DNA from: Acanthaster planci
Taxonomy: Eukaryota > Echinodermata > Asteroidea > Valvatida > Acanthasteridae
DNA: 64,000 nucleotides
Direction of reading: 5' to 3'
Assembly: GCF_001949145.1 (NCBI RefSeq)
Contig: NW_019091647.1
Span: 164,751-228,750, forward strand
Under the pieces are notes generated by a model. The model saw nothing but the letters and a program-made list of their open reading frames with translations. It was not told the origin of the DNA and searched no databases. Of the stretch, positions 24,030 through 34,885 are shown in pieces (within the stretch, counting starts at the first letter, position 1; the number at the start of each line of letters is the position of its first letter). Both the position numbers and the translations under genes were made by a program.

Positions 24030-25917
24030 TTATTCTTGGGGAAATCGAATCTGACAAATAGGAAAACGATGGAAACTTGTGAAAATTGAGGAAGATCCCA
24101 ATGAAGGGGAGTTAAATGGAACCCGTATTAACCTCCAGGCTGTTATTCTGACATCAAAATTGATGCCGTCTGGACAAAGCAATGGCCAAAAGGAGGCCGT
24201 GGTCCAATGTGGAACTACAAGCGTGCCGCTAACATTATTGACAAGAATGCACTTTATAACTTGCACGATGAGTGAAACTGGAGGTTCAAAGTAATTATTC
24301 TCGTTCGACCAACCTTGACAAAAAGCATCCACACCACTGACTCCTTTACACCAAAATCGTGCTTAAAAACGTTTAAGCTTGGCAAAAATGGTCAATGAAA
24401 TGCAGTCCCAACAGCTTGTCTATGAAGTTAAAGGAAGCATTGTCTTTTGACCAATTATCGAAGTAACGGAATTTACTTATTTTATCGGCCAGGTAGTTCT
24501 CATTTCTTGGAAGCCACCGTGGTATTCAAATACAGTTGTGAGTGCTGGCTGATTTAAATAAAGCCAGAGAAAGTGCATGCAAATCGGCTTTAACACTACC
24601 GCAAGTGATAATCTTTGGCACATTGGAATTGTTGTTGTTCCATTCAATAACTTTGTCTGTAATCAAGGGTAGTAGGTCGCCGAGAACTTTAAGATCTGCG
24701 GCCAACTCTCGCCAAGTCGAGCTTTTATGTTGCTCTAATTCTTGCTAAATACCTTGAAATTTGAAAGCTGGGTGATTTTCTACATAGGCCCTGCAACCAT
24801 GATCACTAGTGTCTGAATAGACTGTTAGGGATGGAGCAAGACAAAATTGTATTGTAAAGCCGTTGAGCTCGCTAGTATTTTCCGCCCAAAACCCCAATTC
24901 TGTTAAAGTGTCATCGGTTAATTGTATATGATCGCGCCAACTAGAAGCGGATTCTATGACCTTTTAAGAATGGCCTGTCATTAATCTGACCACTGGTCCG
25001 AGGGCTAATGGCATGGATATTATTTGACCGGTAAAACACGCTAGCTGCTTTACTGGTACGCTGCTGCGGGACTTGTAGGCTATTGTGAGCTCGGAAATAG
25101 TTGCTAAAACTTTGGCCAACCTGGTTTGCGGAATGTAAAATCTGAAGGTAGAAGAATCTATGATAAGCCCTAAATTAAGTATTTTGCTCACTGGATCCCA
25201 ATTGCATTTTGTTTTGCTGGCAACAAAACCGGAGAGAGAGTTTTGAACGAAGGTTTTGTTTGTGTTCGCTGAATCAAGATTTGGTGAAATAATTAGACCG
25301 TCATCTATGTACATAAAAGCTTGCAAACCTCGTTGACGCCAGAAATGCGCTAAAGGTCTAGTGAGCTTAGTAAATAAATGAGATGCACTGCTAAGACCGA
25401 AAGGAAGAACTGTCAAGATACAGTATTTACGAACGAAGTTAGGGTGTAACCAAGAGAATCCGAGAAATTTCTGGTGCGGTGGAAAAATGTCAAAGTGGTG
25501 ATATGCAGATTCTAGATCAAAGGTGAAATACGACTGATTGAAATTGAGAAAATGGGCTTTATGATACAGGTCCTTGTATTTGAATGTAGTCGTCCAAACG
25601 TATTGGTTGGGGTGACGCAAATCTAGTACCAAGCGCAACTTTTTGCCTTCTGCAACTGTCAAAGGGTTGCAACAGCAAGGGGGAAGATTTGTTTCTACAG
25701 TGCAACATTTCTGAATCAAATTGGCAGTAGCAGACTCAACAAAATGAGGGTGATTCAAACTGGATCGATTATTTTCCAAGTAAATTTGAGGCGGTTCCAA
25801 ATAGAATGGTACTTTGTAACCCAAATTTATAAAGTCCAGTACAAATTGACTAGCATGGAGACAATCTCTCCAGTATGCAATGCATGATTTGAGTTTACCT
25901 TTAACCCCCGATGGGGT
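24030..25917 (-). pseudogene. Reverse transcriptase-RNase H of the DIRS/Ngaro relic
   Basis: The minus-strand frame 24964-25824, extending upstream in frame to the gag stop, has KKLRLVLDLRHPNQYVW, TFDLESAYHHFDIFPPHQKF (RT motif A), VLPFGLSSASHLFTKL and MYIDDGLI (25291-25314, catalytic IDD). After the stop at 24964 the same frame continues with an RNase H-like SLTVYSDTSDHGCRAYV near 24800 and WNNNNSNVPKIITCGS near 24620. The C-terminal part is in another frame (24030-24332: WSNENNYFEPPVSLIVQVIK). These blocks are characteristic of Ngaro/DIRS polyproteins. Several stops make it inactive. Confidence 0.87.
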
Positions 25918-26599
25918 TTAGTTGACAGGGTCTGGCTTAGCTACTTCCCAGTCTCTAGTGTCGGCTGCTCTGGTGGCCGGAGCTTGGCTTGACTGCTGGA
26001 GGGCCTGCAAAGATTGGCAATTGGATCTGACATGGCCGGTGATGCTGCACTGGAAGCAGGTACGAAACTCTGGTTGGTATGCGCTGCTGAAAGAGCGAAA
26101 AAGATAAGGAGCCGAAGTAAACTGACGAATAGCGGTGTTGCAAACCTTAGATTTGGCCTTTTTGGAGGTTTCGGCCTTTTTACTGGCTGCAAATTTTTCT
26201 GTCTTTTTGAGTTTCTTTTCGTCGCCAGAGTCGTCTGAGAGATCGTCGGCGACATATTCCTTAACTGTTGCCCCGGCCTTAGGCAGAACGGTCGGCCAAC
26301 TTGATGACTTTTTGGCATTCCTTAACTGCTTCGATGATTTGACCAATAGTTGCTTTGGCCGACTCGATGTCTCCGATGTCAAGTGAAGCCAGAGCAAACG
26401 CTGTGATTTTCTCGGCGTGTCTAAATTGGTCCTTGTTGCCGTCGCTCTTAAAATCGTATGGAATGTCAGCAGAAGTTTGTTGCTTCTTCAAGGCTGATTC
26501 AACTTTAGAGTCAATGGAGCTGGACAGATTTTGAATAGCCAAAAAGATGTCTTGGTTGGAGGTTCTCCAAAATGTGTGCTGCGAGGTTAAGCTGCTCAA
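25918..26599 (-). pseudogene. Gag-like protein of the DIRS/Ngaro relic
   Basis: Two minus-strand frames, 26279-26599 and 25918-26397. The first encodes a helical segment ending IIEAVKECQKVIKLADRSA. After a frameshift the second has an acidic stretch (VKEYVADDLSDDSGDEKK), a Lys/Ala-rich region and a zinc knuckle CFQCSITGHVRSNC (26017-26058; spacing CX2CX4HX4C). The second frame ends in TAA at 25918-25920, in the same frame as the downstream reverse transcriptase. Confidence 0.8.
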
Positions 26600-28264
26600 C
26601 TGAGAATGAAATCAAGCGTTGACTCTAATATGACTCTGATTGACTCTAATATAAAAGAAAATAGGAATGTGTTACGTAAGGGTATGTGCTATAAAAAGAA
26701 CCTATCACCTGTCGTACGATAGCGAAAAGAAAAATAACTTCTTGTTTCTTATCCATGCCAGATCCAAACAAATCCACTTTTGTTGTATTTTTCATCTCCA
26801 CTCTCTGAAAACCCTGAATTTTGGGATAATTTGTTATTGAATTGCAACCATTTTATTGACCGAGTTGCATGTAGAAGCTTTATCTTCAACTCATGTACAA
26901 GGAATAATCTGTGAAATATTGAAGACAAGCCATGCTTGCATCATTAGGAGTTTTGGGCTTGTATTTAGCCTTTCATTGCACGACACTGATGCATAGGTGT
27001 GAAGCATGGTGTGATAAAGCCAGTCTGTTATGGTATGGTTTCATAACTGATTGGCTGTGCCTTTGATGTTCTCTACTCAATCATATCATAACGTAGCATA
27101 TTTCATTGCCCAGCAAGATGGAAAGGTTTCAGTTTCATCTTTACAATATGTTATTTATTACGAGGACACATAGCCTTTTTGAATAAACTCAGATAAATTA
27201 GGTCATTCTATAAAATAGGGCTCCAATTTTTTTCGTGTCCCTGTCACATCTGACATAAGATTTTGTGAATTAGAACACATTGTCTAATTTCTGAGAGCGG
27301 TGAATTAATGCAAATTACCTGCCAAACAAATAAAAATAGTTTGAAATCAAGTTCATTGATTTTTCTGTGTCAAATTGCACAGGCCAGGTGTAACAGGGGA
27401 CACAAAATGTCACGTTTTTGGATTCCCCTCATTTATAGAATGACCCAAATGATAAATCCTTGAATAAGCCCTCTGTTCTCTGCCAAAACTTTGTTTCTGT
27501 ACACCACAGTTTGTGCTTGAAAGTACTTACCTTTGCACATGTGCATAATATGTGGTCTTAACAAGTTCTGGTCCTGTTCAAGTGACTTGTTTTTCAGGGT
27601 CTGACAGTCATGCTTTTCAGCTTTTATTGTGAAAATTGTAACTTTATTTACATGTACAAGTTCAACTTTTGTTTTCAAAAAGTTTATTACATCTGCACCC
27701 ATGTGCAATTATTTTATGCGCATGACTTTATAGAACAAGCTCAGTACAGGTACATGCACAGATACACGTAGGCCTATGCAGTGTATGCTTAGTGAAAGGA
27801 AAAGTTTGGAAGTCACACAAATAGCAAGAAATTCAGATCCAGTGAACAAGCAATGTCCCACGGATTTCATGCCCATGGGAACCAACTTCATAAAGTGCCG
27901 TGTATCCACTACTATTAGTGACGAAGGGCAATCCCCTACTCTTTGTCCCAATAAAACCTTTCTACAAATCTGTTTCTTCCATTTGAAGTGTACAGCCCAG
28001 TGCTGTACTATCACGTGCATATAACTAAAACCAAGCCTACGGCTGTCTCTGCCTTCAATGTTGTATATTCAGTGGCAAGCAATTAGTGACTTTGATTGCC
28101 CAAGAACACAAACTTTTCAACAGCATTGGTCAGACTTGAATCTGTATTCAAAAGAAGCACAAACAGATGTGCACTTCAGGCAGGTCCTGAGACCAGGGCA
28201 GTCCACAAGATCTTTCCTTGGCTTTGGCATTCTTTGTGGGGTGATGTTTCTTTTTGTATGGTAG

Positions 28265-28479
28265 GTCTCCCTCGAGGACCAGCATAGCAGAAAAAGAGCC
28301 CAGTGGCACAGCCAAACTGAAGGCTCTGAATGCCACCATCCTGAGATTGACAGAGAGCAATCAGCGACTGCAAAGTGAGAACAAACTGCTGAAGCAGGAC
28401 CTGGAGAGGGCACTAGATGAGGCCATGTCAGACATGGGTGATACACCTCGGGCTAAGAAAAGAAGAGATAGAAAGAGAG
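28265..28479 (+). CDS. IQCE: IQCE exon, central coiled coil
   Basis: 215 bp. The first base completes an Arg codon; it ends one base into the next codon before gttggtaag. It encodes LRLTESNQRLQSENKLLKQD and LERALDEAMSD then a basic RAKKRRDRKR. Donor choice: GT at 28480 keeps the frame into the next exon; the stronger-looking gtaaga at 28484 would not. Confidence 0.86.
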
Positions 28480-28641
28480 GTTGGTAAGACAAGACATGCC
28501 CACAAATGGGACACTACAGCCATTAGCAGGATTTACCCCACACAGTGGCATTTTTTTCTGCCTTTTGCGATACTTTGCTTTAGATGTTCCCCAAGTTCCT
28601 CAAAGATGTTGCTTTCCAAAACATTTCTTTTTATAATGCAG

Positions 28642-28697
28642 ATTATGAAGACATGAACAGGAAAGAGCTGCTCACTGCAATAGTTGACTTAGAAGAT
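28642..28697 (+). CDS. IQCE: IQCE exon, 56 bp
   Basis: Acceptor ataatgcag, donor gtaagt. It completes an Asp codon and encodes DYEDMNRKELLTAIVDLED, the counterpart of the RLLRRIVELEKK-type block of vertebrate IQCE. Confidence 0.86.
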
Positions 28698-28942
28698 GTA
28701 AGTAGGGATAATTTTCTCTGTACCAAAACTCTTACAATTTAATCACAAAGGTCTCATTGAGAGCACAAGACTGTAGAGTTGAGGAGTGTTTGAGAACTGA
28801 AAACTGGATCTAGTATTCATATTCTTGGGCATCATAGGTTAAACATACTTTATATACTTTTAATTGCCTTATTTATGGCAACAAAGAAACACCCCCCCCC
28901 CAAATTTTGACAACATGCCATTCGTTTCTCACTTCATTGCAG

Positions 28943-29157
28943 AATGTCGCTAAACTAGAAGGGAAGACTGCTTCCACCTCCACTCGCCCCTCGGACATAC
29001 CTGAAAAAATTGAATTGACTGGGACCTTGGCAGACCGGCTAGACCAGTTAGACAAGCGGGAGACAGAACTCCTTGAGCAGAAGACTAAGCTTGAAAGAGA
29101 CTGCAAGAGACTGAAGGAAGACAAGGCTAATCTCAGGCAGAGAGTGGATGAAATGGA
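28943..29157 (+). CDS. IQCE: IQCE exon, long coiled coil
   Basis: 215 bp after acceptor cattgcag. It encodes NVAKLEGKTAST, then LADRLDQLDKRETELLEQK and RLKEDKANLRQRVDEM. It ends two bases into a codon at donor gtgagt (29158). The last about 35 bases of the exon and the donor are the template for the minisatellite that follows. Confidence 0.88.
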
Positions 29158-29818
29158 GTGAGTTGGCCTTACAAAAGGCAGAGAATGGTTATGGAATGAG
29201 TTGGCCTTAAGAATGGCAGAGAGTGGGTGAAATGGGGTGAGTTCGCCTTAAGAACGGCAGAGAGTTGGTGAAATGGAGTGAGTTGGCCTTAAAAAGCAGA
29301 GTAGGTGAAATGGAGTAAGTTGGCCTTAAGAACGGCAGAGAGTGGGTGATATGGAATGAGTTGTCCTCAAGAACGGCAGAGAGTTGCTGAAATGGAATGA
29401 GTTGGCCTTAAAAAGCAGAGTAGGTGAAATGGAGTGAGTTGGCTTTAAGAACGGCAGAGAGTTGGTGAAATGGAGTGAGTTGGCCTTAAGAATGGCAGAG
29501 AGTGGGTGATATGGAATGAGTTGGCCTTAAGAACGGCAGAGAGTTGGTGAAATGGAATGAGTTGGCCTTCAAAAGCAGAGTAGGTGAAATGGAGTGAGTT
29601 GGCTTTAAGAACGGCAGAGAGTGGGTGAAATGGGGGGAGTTGGCCTTAAGAATGGCAGAGAGTTGGTGAAATAGAGTGAGTTGGCCTTAAGAACGGCAGA
29701 GAGTTGGTGAAATGGAGTGAGCTGGCCTTAAGAACGGCAGAGAGTGGGTGGTATGGAATGAGTTGGCCTTAAGAACAGCAGAGAGTTGGTGAAATGGAGT
29801 GAGTTGGCCTTACAAAGG
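29125..29818. repeat. 41-bp minisatellite seeded by an exon/intron junction
   Basis: About 16 full units and partial ends. The usual unit is 41 bp (gagttggccttaagaacggc, then agagagtgggtgaaatggagt); three units are a 37-bp variant with aaaaagcagagtagg. The first unit overlaps the 3' end of the IQCE exon (cagagagtggatgaaatgga|gtgagt), so many units carry a copy of the exon end and its 5' splice site. Confidence 0.95.
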
Positions 29819-29876
29819 GGAGGTGTACCTTCTTCAGTTGTGCCAAATTCCTCAAAACTGTTGGGATATAGGAGAA

Positions 29877-30827
29877 TAAACCTTTGGCGAGTTAACTTTG
29901 ACCCAAATCTGGTACACTGATTTCTTTAACCACTTCCTGCCGGGGACTCCGGAATCGCAGACGTATGCTTTATATGCGTGGCTGGGGTCTCCGAACTGAG
30001 ACAAAGGAAACAGGGCCCTGTAACAAAAGACCGTACTCCGAACAAAAGACCAGGCTGCTGGGCATTAGCAACATTTTTCATTCTCAAAAGTGGTGATAAT
30101 CCAGCCTTGTTTTGAAACCGTATACCGCGGTTTGGGGCATTTATAGCGTGCAGATTACCACCGGGGACAAAAGCGCTCCACCACCACAGCAATGAGCCAC
30201 ACAGCACCACTGCACGCTAATCTGGCCCCTATTGCAAAGAGGTCAGCAGTGCACTAAGCCAGGTTCGTGAACAAAAGAAAGTTACATAACACCACACAAT
30301 CTGGGCTCTTTTTACAAGGCTGCAGGCCTGGCTGAAATACTCGGGCATCAATGAAGGTCACCTGTCATCTTAGAGTAGTGCCTAAAGATTATTTTGTGCA
30401 GCTATAAACGTCTGTTAAATGAAATGATGAATTTTTGAAGAATTTTGAAAACAGAAAAAATAATTATGCCGGCCTAGCATCATCAACATCGAAAAATGCC
30501 CCGGCATGAAGTGGTTAAATTCACGTGAACAAAACAACTTGGATTCGCCTTACTAAAAAACACTGTTGCTATATCTCGTGATTTAGGGCAAGCTTTTGCT
30601 TAGTTACATAAGAGACACTTCGCATCAATACACTGTTCTCAATGGAAAAAAGGGCACAAAGGAACCAGTCCATTCCAGAGATGGTGGTTGCTATGCAAAA
30701 GCTTGCCCCGAATCGCGAGGTATAGCAACAGTGTCTTTAGTCTGGGGAATTCAAATCGTTATGTTTATGTGTAGTCAGGTAATTCAGTGCACAAGATTTT
30801 ATTCAAATTTAACTCACAAATGGCTTA
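29877..30827. repeat. Long-inverted-repeat MITE family B, copy 2
   Basis: The terminal repeats (left aaacctttggcgagttaac, right end ttaactcacaaatggctta) are inverted and about 45 bp, with a second inverted pair inside (cactgttgctatatctcgtg near 30562 and cgcgaggtatagcaacagtg near 30713). It is interrupted at TTAA by a family A MITE (29930-30514). Without that insert it is about 360 bp, close to the copy at 20638-20965. Confidence 0.75.
29930..30514. repeat. piggyBac-like MITE family A, copy 2 (nested)
   Basis: Termini CCACTTCCTGCCGGGG and, on the other strand, CCACTTCATGCCGGGG, flanked on both sides by TTAA (29926-29929 and 30515-30518). TTAA duplication with CC-starting inverted ends is the piggyBac signature. 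It is 585 bp with no transposase. The insertion site is resolved by the uninterrupted family B copy at 20638-20965. Confidence 0.85.
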
Positions 30828-31622
30828 TTAAGTGCATTGCTTAAATTCATCATCTTATATTTCTTAATAACAGGAAAAACAGGCAAGTTTTAAAAAAGAA
30901 AGAATGTCTCTCACATTCAAGAGAGGATTCTGGTTGTGGCTGTAATAGAGCTTTATGGAATTTTGTATACATTTTAGGACGCCCATACTTGAACTCATAA
31001 CATCCATACATTTCTTTATAGAACACTGTCATTTCAGGGAAATTACAAAGTCTGTGTGTTAAATGCCATCATGTGCATGTGTATGCTGCGTGCACATGTT
31101 CTATACATGTCGCATGTTGATCCAAACGTTTCTGAAATATGGTAGACCCAATGCGTGTGACAAAAATTTGACATCCAAAATGCCAATGTACGTGGCATTC
31201 AGTTAGCAGTGATGTTATCTGAGTGAGGCTCATGATATTTCATGGAAATGGCAATTGAAGATTTAGCTTTCTTGTGATTTACACGGCAATTGGTACATAC
31301 ATGGACTGTAATTATTTCAAATTCAAACATGTCTCAGCTCCCACTTTGTTGTTCAGCAAAATCGGTACATCTAATTGTCCAAGAATTGGTGTAAAGACCT
31401 GCTAGGCAAGTCTGATGTGACAGAAAGAAAATATGATAAAATAAATGCCAGAGGAAATATACTTAAGGATTTTTCTCACACTCAAGGTGAAGGGAAATTC
31501 CAAGACAGTTTTGCTGGAGATCGAAGAATAATCTTAATAATATTTCACTTTTCTGAGTGTTTTTGCATAGCAAAAGAACAGAGCATATTAGTTAATTTAA
31601 AATTTCTTTGCCAAATTTCTAG

Positions 31623-31866
31623 AGACGAGGTGCAAATCTTGAAGAAAGAGCTTTCTGAGGTCACAGCCAGAGACAACGACCGACGCCGCTCCCTGCAGCG
31701 GCACCCTAGTTCTGAAGCAGTGCGTCGCTCGAGCAGTGCACGTTCCCTGAAGCAACAGCAGCAAGAGGAAGAATGGCTGAAGGAACGGGACCGCAAAGTT
31801 GAAGAGTTCCGCAAGAACCGCTCAGCTCGTAACATCCAGAAGAACTGGAAAATGCATCACAAGAAG
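31623..31866 (+). CDS. IQCE: IQCE exon, Ser/Arg-rich segment and IQ-like motif
   Basis: 244 bp after acceptor aatttctag; the first base completes Glu, and it ends in phase 0 at gtaagc. It encodes DEVQILKKELSEVTARD, an RRSSSARSLKQQQQEEEW stretch, and ends SARNIQKNWKMHHKK, an IQ-like helix without the Gly of the consensus. Confidence 0.88.
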
Positions 31867-33187
31867 GTAAGCCTAAGGAGCCTTACACATGAACTGAAGA
31901 TGGCTCATGGGCCCAGTCCTCGAATTTCATTTTTTTTTAGGGCACTTCCATTTGGCATTGATGGACAGGCTGAAATAAAGGGCACTAATGCCAAATATGA
32001 GGGCATTAATGCCATCCCATTTTTTTTTTATATTGCATGAAAATGATTCAGGTCTATGAAAAAGTAGGATACGCCTTATACCTGAATATGTCCGTGATAA
32101 GTTCCAAACCAGCAGCCGAGTGTTGAAAGGCTTCGGCCTGTTTTGACTGCAGCCATTGTTTCCTCGTTATTTTGCGTACCACAAAAACTGGCCAGGCCAG
32201 TGATTTTGCACACAACGTACGTGAGAATTAATCAGGGTAGTCCTGATTGACTAATGTCGTGTATGTACAGTTCGGATCGCGCGCGGCACATGGCACTAAA
32301 CTGCAAACACTACATTGCGGTGTTAGTTAAAATACTGCCACGACCATACAATCGTCTCGTGTGCATGAAAAACATGGAACTCTCAATATACCGTTAACGC
32401 GTACACCTTAATGAGCACTTGTTCTAGATTAACATTATTGCATGATACATTAAAACACCTGGCTTGGGCATGCGTTGGATAGGCCAGCGGGTGTCGCTTG
32501 TACCGCGCTTACGATCATGCAGCGTCTGTGGAGCGGGCCGGGCCGCTGGTGCATGGGCAGAGTCTACGACATTCCTACATACACACAGTGCACGCACGCC
32601 CTGCATATGCATGCATGCCATAGATTTGGGTGGCACGGTGCGGTGTTCCGGTCGAATGTGAGTGATCATGGAACAATGTGATGTCGCTTTCCATGCCATT
32701 TTCTGTGTACTTTGCTGAACAGGGGCAGTCGATATGCACGTGTAAGGCACTGCCATTTTGGCGGGGAAACATGCTCACTTTTCGGAGGCATCAATGCCAA
32801 ATGGGAGTGCACTGACGGCCATGCGTGACCGTTGGGAAATTGGAGGCCTGTGGGCCTGCTCATGAGAGCCACTGTGCTTTCACTGGTTGACATACCTATC
32901 CTGTAGAGGATATCAGACCATTTTTCGTCTTATGTGCATATACCTTGCATCATTGTAATGGATTTAATATGAAAAAGACTGTTTCTGAACATTGCATACA
33001 CATGCAAAAGTAGAAGTTGACAAATGACAGATTATCATGTGCAACATACAGCAGCAAGATTTCCTTTATGTTGACCTTCCACTGTGAAAACTGTAAATTT
33101 TCCTAACCTGATACAGTATACTGAAATAAATTGTTTTATTTATTATGTTTTTCTCCTTTGCACATGTATGCCCATGTTTTATTTCAG
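31867..33187. other. IQCE intron with MITE
   Basis: Holds the inverted-repeat element at 31940-32814. The rest shows no gene. Confidence 0.7.
31940..32814. repeat. Inverted-repeat element family C
   Basis: The left end ggcacttccatttggcattg (31941-31960) and the right end caatgccaaatgggagtgca (32792-32811) are inverted over about 25 bp. Just inside the left end is a palindromic ggcattaatgcc. It is 875 bp with no coding frame I recognise. No clear target duplication; the superfamily is unresolved, hAT possible from the CAGTGCACT-like terminus. Confidence 0.6.
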
Positions 33188-33214
33188 GCTTTGGAAGAGC
33201 AGGAAGTGGATGAT
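33188..33214 (+). CDS. IQCE: IQCE exon, 27-bp
   Basis: Nine codons, ALEEQEVDD, phase 0 at both ends, acceptor ttatttcag, donor gtaagt. It links the IQ-like helix to the double IQ exon. The size is unusual but the splice signals are strong, and the frame fits both sides. Confidence 0.72.
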
Positions 33215-34385
33215 GTAAGTTGACCATTCATTAAAAAGATTTCAGTTGTGCATAACACCTTTATCTTCATTTAATTGAATAGCTTGTGACTTGACATTTG
33301 ACTGTAAGACTTGTGATGGTTTGCATTGTTTTTTAATAAGTAAAACAAAATTTCAAAGAAGGTTGTCAGGGCTTGCCCTTCATTTTTCTGACGGTAGCCC
33401 CCAAGGCTAGTAATTTGTGATTTTACAAGCCCACAGAGATTTTTACTAGCCCGGGAAATGTGTGAAGAAACTAACAATTAAAGCAGGTTTTTGACTTAAG
33501 GTGGGGCCACCAAGACATTTCTATCAACCATTATCACTTCAGACATTGCTCTTGTGATGATGTCATTGGATAACGGAGGTCATATGACATGCCTGTGAAT
33601 TTCAATTCTTTGTAGGTCAATAAATCTCAAGAGCCTCCTGTCTAACACGGATGAAACTTGGCATGGACCTAAACCAAGATATGTTATATGTGAAAATTGG
33701 GGTGATGATGTCAACCGATTTTTGATAATTTTTTAAATCTTATTTTTTCACTTTATCTCCTTCACAAAACATTTTTTTGCTCGAGCTGTAGCGATCAAAC
33801 TTGATATACTTAAGCAATGTTTGTGACGCCATGAAAATGTCATCAAGTGATTTTTTTTTTAGATGTTTCAATATTTCAGAGTCAAAAAGTACTTGTATCT
33901 TCTACCTTTGAAGGNNNNNNNNNNNNNNNNNNNNNNNNNNNNNNNNNNNNNNNNNNNNNNNNNNNNNNNNNNNNNNNNNNNNNNNNNNNNNNNNNNNNNN
34001 NNNNNNNNNNNNNNNNNNNNNNNNNNNNNNNNNNNNNNNNNNNNNNNNNNNNNNNNNNNNNNNNNNNNNNNNNNNNNNNNNNNNNNNNNNNNNNNNNNNN
34101 NNNNNNNNNNNNNNNNNNNNNNNNNNNNNNNNNNNNNNNNNNNNNNNNNNNNNNNNNNNNNNNNNNNNNNNNNNNNNNNNNNNNNNNNNNNNNNNNNNNN
34201 NNNNNNNNNNNNNNNNNNNNNNNNNNNNNNNNNNNNNNNNNNNNNNNNNNNNNNNNNNNNNNNNNNNNCTGGTCTGTTGCACACAGACAAAGGGTGCTCG
34301 TTTTGTTTGGTTTTGGTTTTTGCAACCATGTGATCAAAATTAGTCTTGTGCATTTTTAATTTATTTCCTGCCTCACTGCTGATAG
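33215..34385. other. IQCE intron with assembly gap
   Basis: Includes 354 N (33915-34268). TGATGTCATT-type sequence near 33553 and a gccatgaaaatgtcatcaag stretch near 33830 recall the modules at 44-46 kb. No exon is required in the gap by phase. Confidence 0.7.
33915..34268. other. Assembly gap (N run)
   Basis: 354 unknown bases; frames across it are artefacts. Confidence 0.99.
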
Positions 34386-34585
34386 GCTGCTGTGATGATC
34401 CAGTCTGCCATGCGAGGCCACATGAGCCGAAAGGAGCATATGAAGCAGCAAGATGCAAACAGTCGCCGTAATGACTGGAGTGTGTACAGCGATGAGGAGG
34501 ATGATAGCGAGATGGATGAAGCAGCATTAACCATCCAATCAGCTATCCGGGGTCACATGTCCCGCAGGGACTATATGAAGAAAAC
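34386..34585 (+). CDS. IQCE: IQCE exon with two IQ motifs
   Basis: 200 bp after acceptor ctgatag. It encodes AAVMIQSAMRGHMSRKEH, an acidic linker VYSDEEDDSEMDE, then AALTIQSAIRGHMSRRDY. Both fit IQxxxRGxxxR exactly, so calmodulin-family binding is likely. It ends two bases into a codon at donor gtgtgt (34586). Confidence 0.92.
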
Positions 34586-34656
34586 GTGTGTAGACTATTA
34601 ATTTGTTACCACAGAAGGTTGTTATAGTATACTCTAACAAGCTTCTATGAAATCTC

Positions 34657-34697
34657 TATGAAATTCCTTCAAGTTTATACCTTGAAGGAATTTCATA
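34657..34697. repeat. Perfect 17-bp hairpin
   Basis: tatgaaattccttcaag, a 7-base loop tttatac, then cttgaaggaatttcata: arms fully complementary. It lies in an intron 70 bases after an IQCE donor. It could be an intronic structure or a tiny repeat end. Confidence 0.7.
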
Positions 34698-34885
34698 TGC
34701 TATGCTATAAGCATAGAAATCTTCCAATCTCAGAAAAAATTTGCTTAAACAGGTTACCAGTCACCTTTCATGGTGTATGTTGTCATGAACAGTGCCATGC
34801 TTATGGTTTGCCAAGTGTATATACATGTATACACTCCGCTTGAGTGTTTCGAAAAGTAATCCTAAGAAATGGGATAATGACTTAA

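Larger units (their letters stand above)
23990..26640 (-). mobile_element. DIRS/Ngaro-like retroelement relic
   Basis: Minus-strand order gag with CCHC knuckle, then reverse transcriptase, then RNase H, as in tyrosine-recombinase retroelements of the DIRS/Ngaro group. I found no tyrosine recombinase frame in the 2 kb beyond the RNase H, nor split direct repeats at the ends. The element is therefore partial, or those parts are too diverged. Stops and at least two frameshifts are present. Confidence 0.8.
21244..28264. other. IQCE intron with DIRS/Ngaro relic
   Basis: 7 kb. The part 21244-23980 shows only AT-rich DNA and short chance frames. The segment 24000-26640 is the DIRS/Ngaro-like relic. 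I see nothing recognisable in 26650-28264. Confidence 0.65.
29158..31622. other. IQCE intron with minisatellite and nested MITEs
   Basis: After the minisatellite, 29877-30827 holds a family B MITE with a family A MITE inside it. The segment 30828-31622 is AT-rich; the open frame that runs into the next exon (31375 onward) is intronic read-through. Confidence 0.75.

Noticed and set aside
28484-28489. gtaaga as donor of the exon 28265-28479
   Set aside because: It looks stronger than gttggt, but joining from it shifts the next exon out of frame, whereas GT at 28480 gives the conserved DYEDMNRKELL reading.
29159-29818. CRISPR-like array
   Set aside because: The units are contiguous and near identical without unique spacers, and they derive from an exon/intron junction of a eukaryotic gene: a minisatellite.
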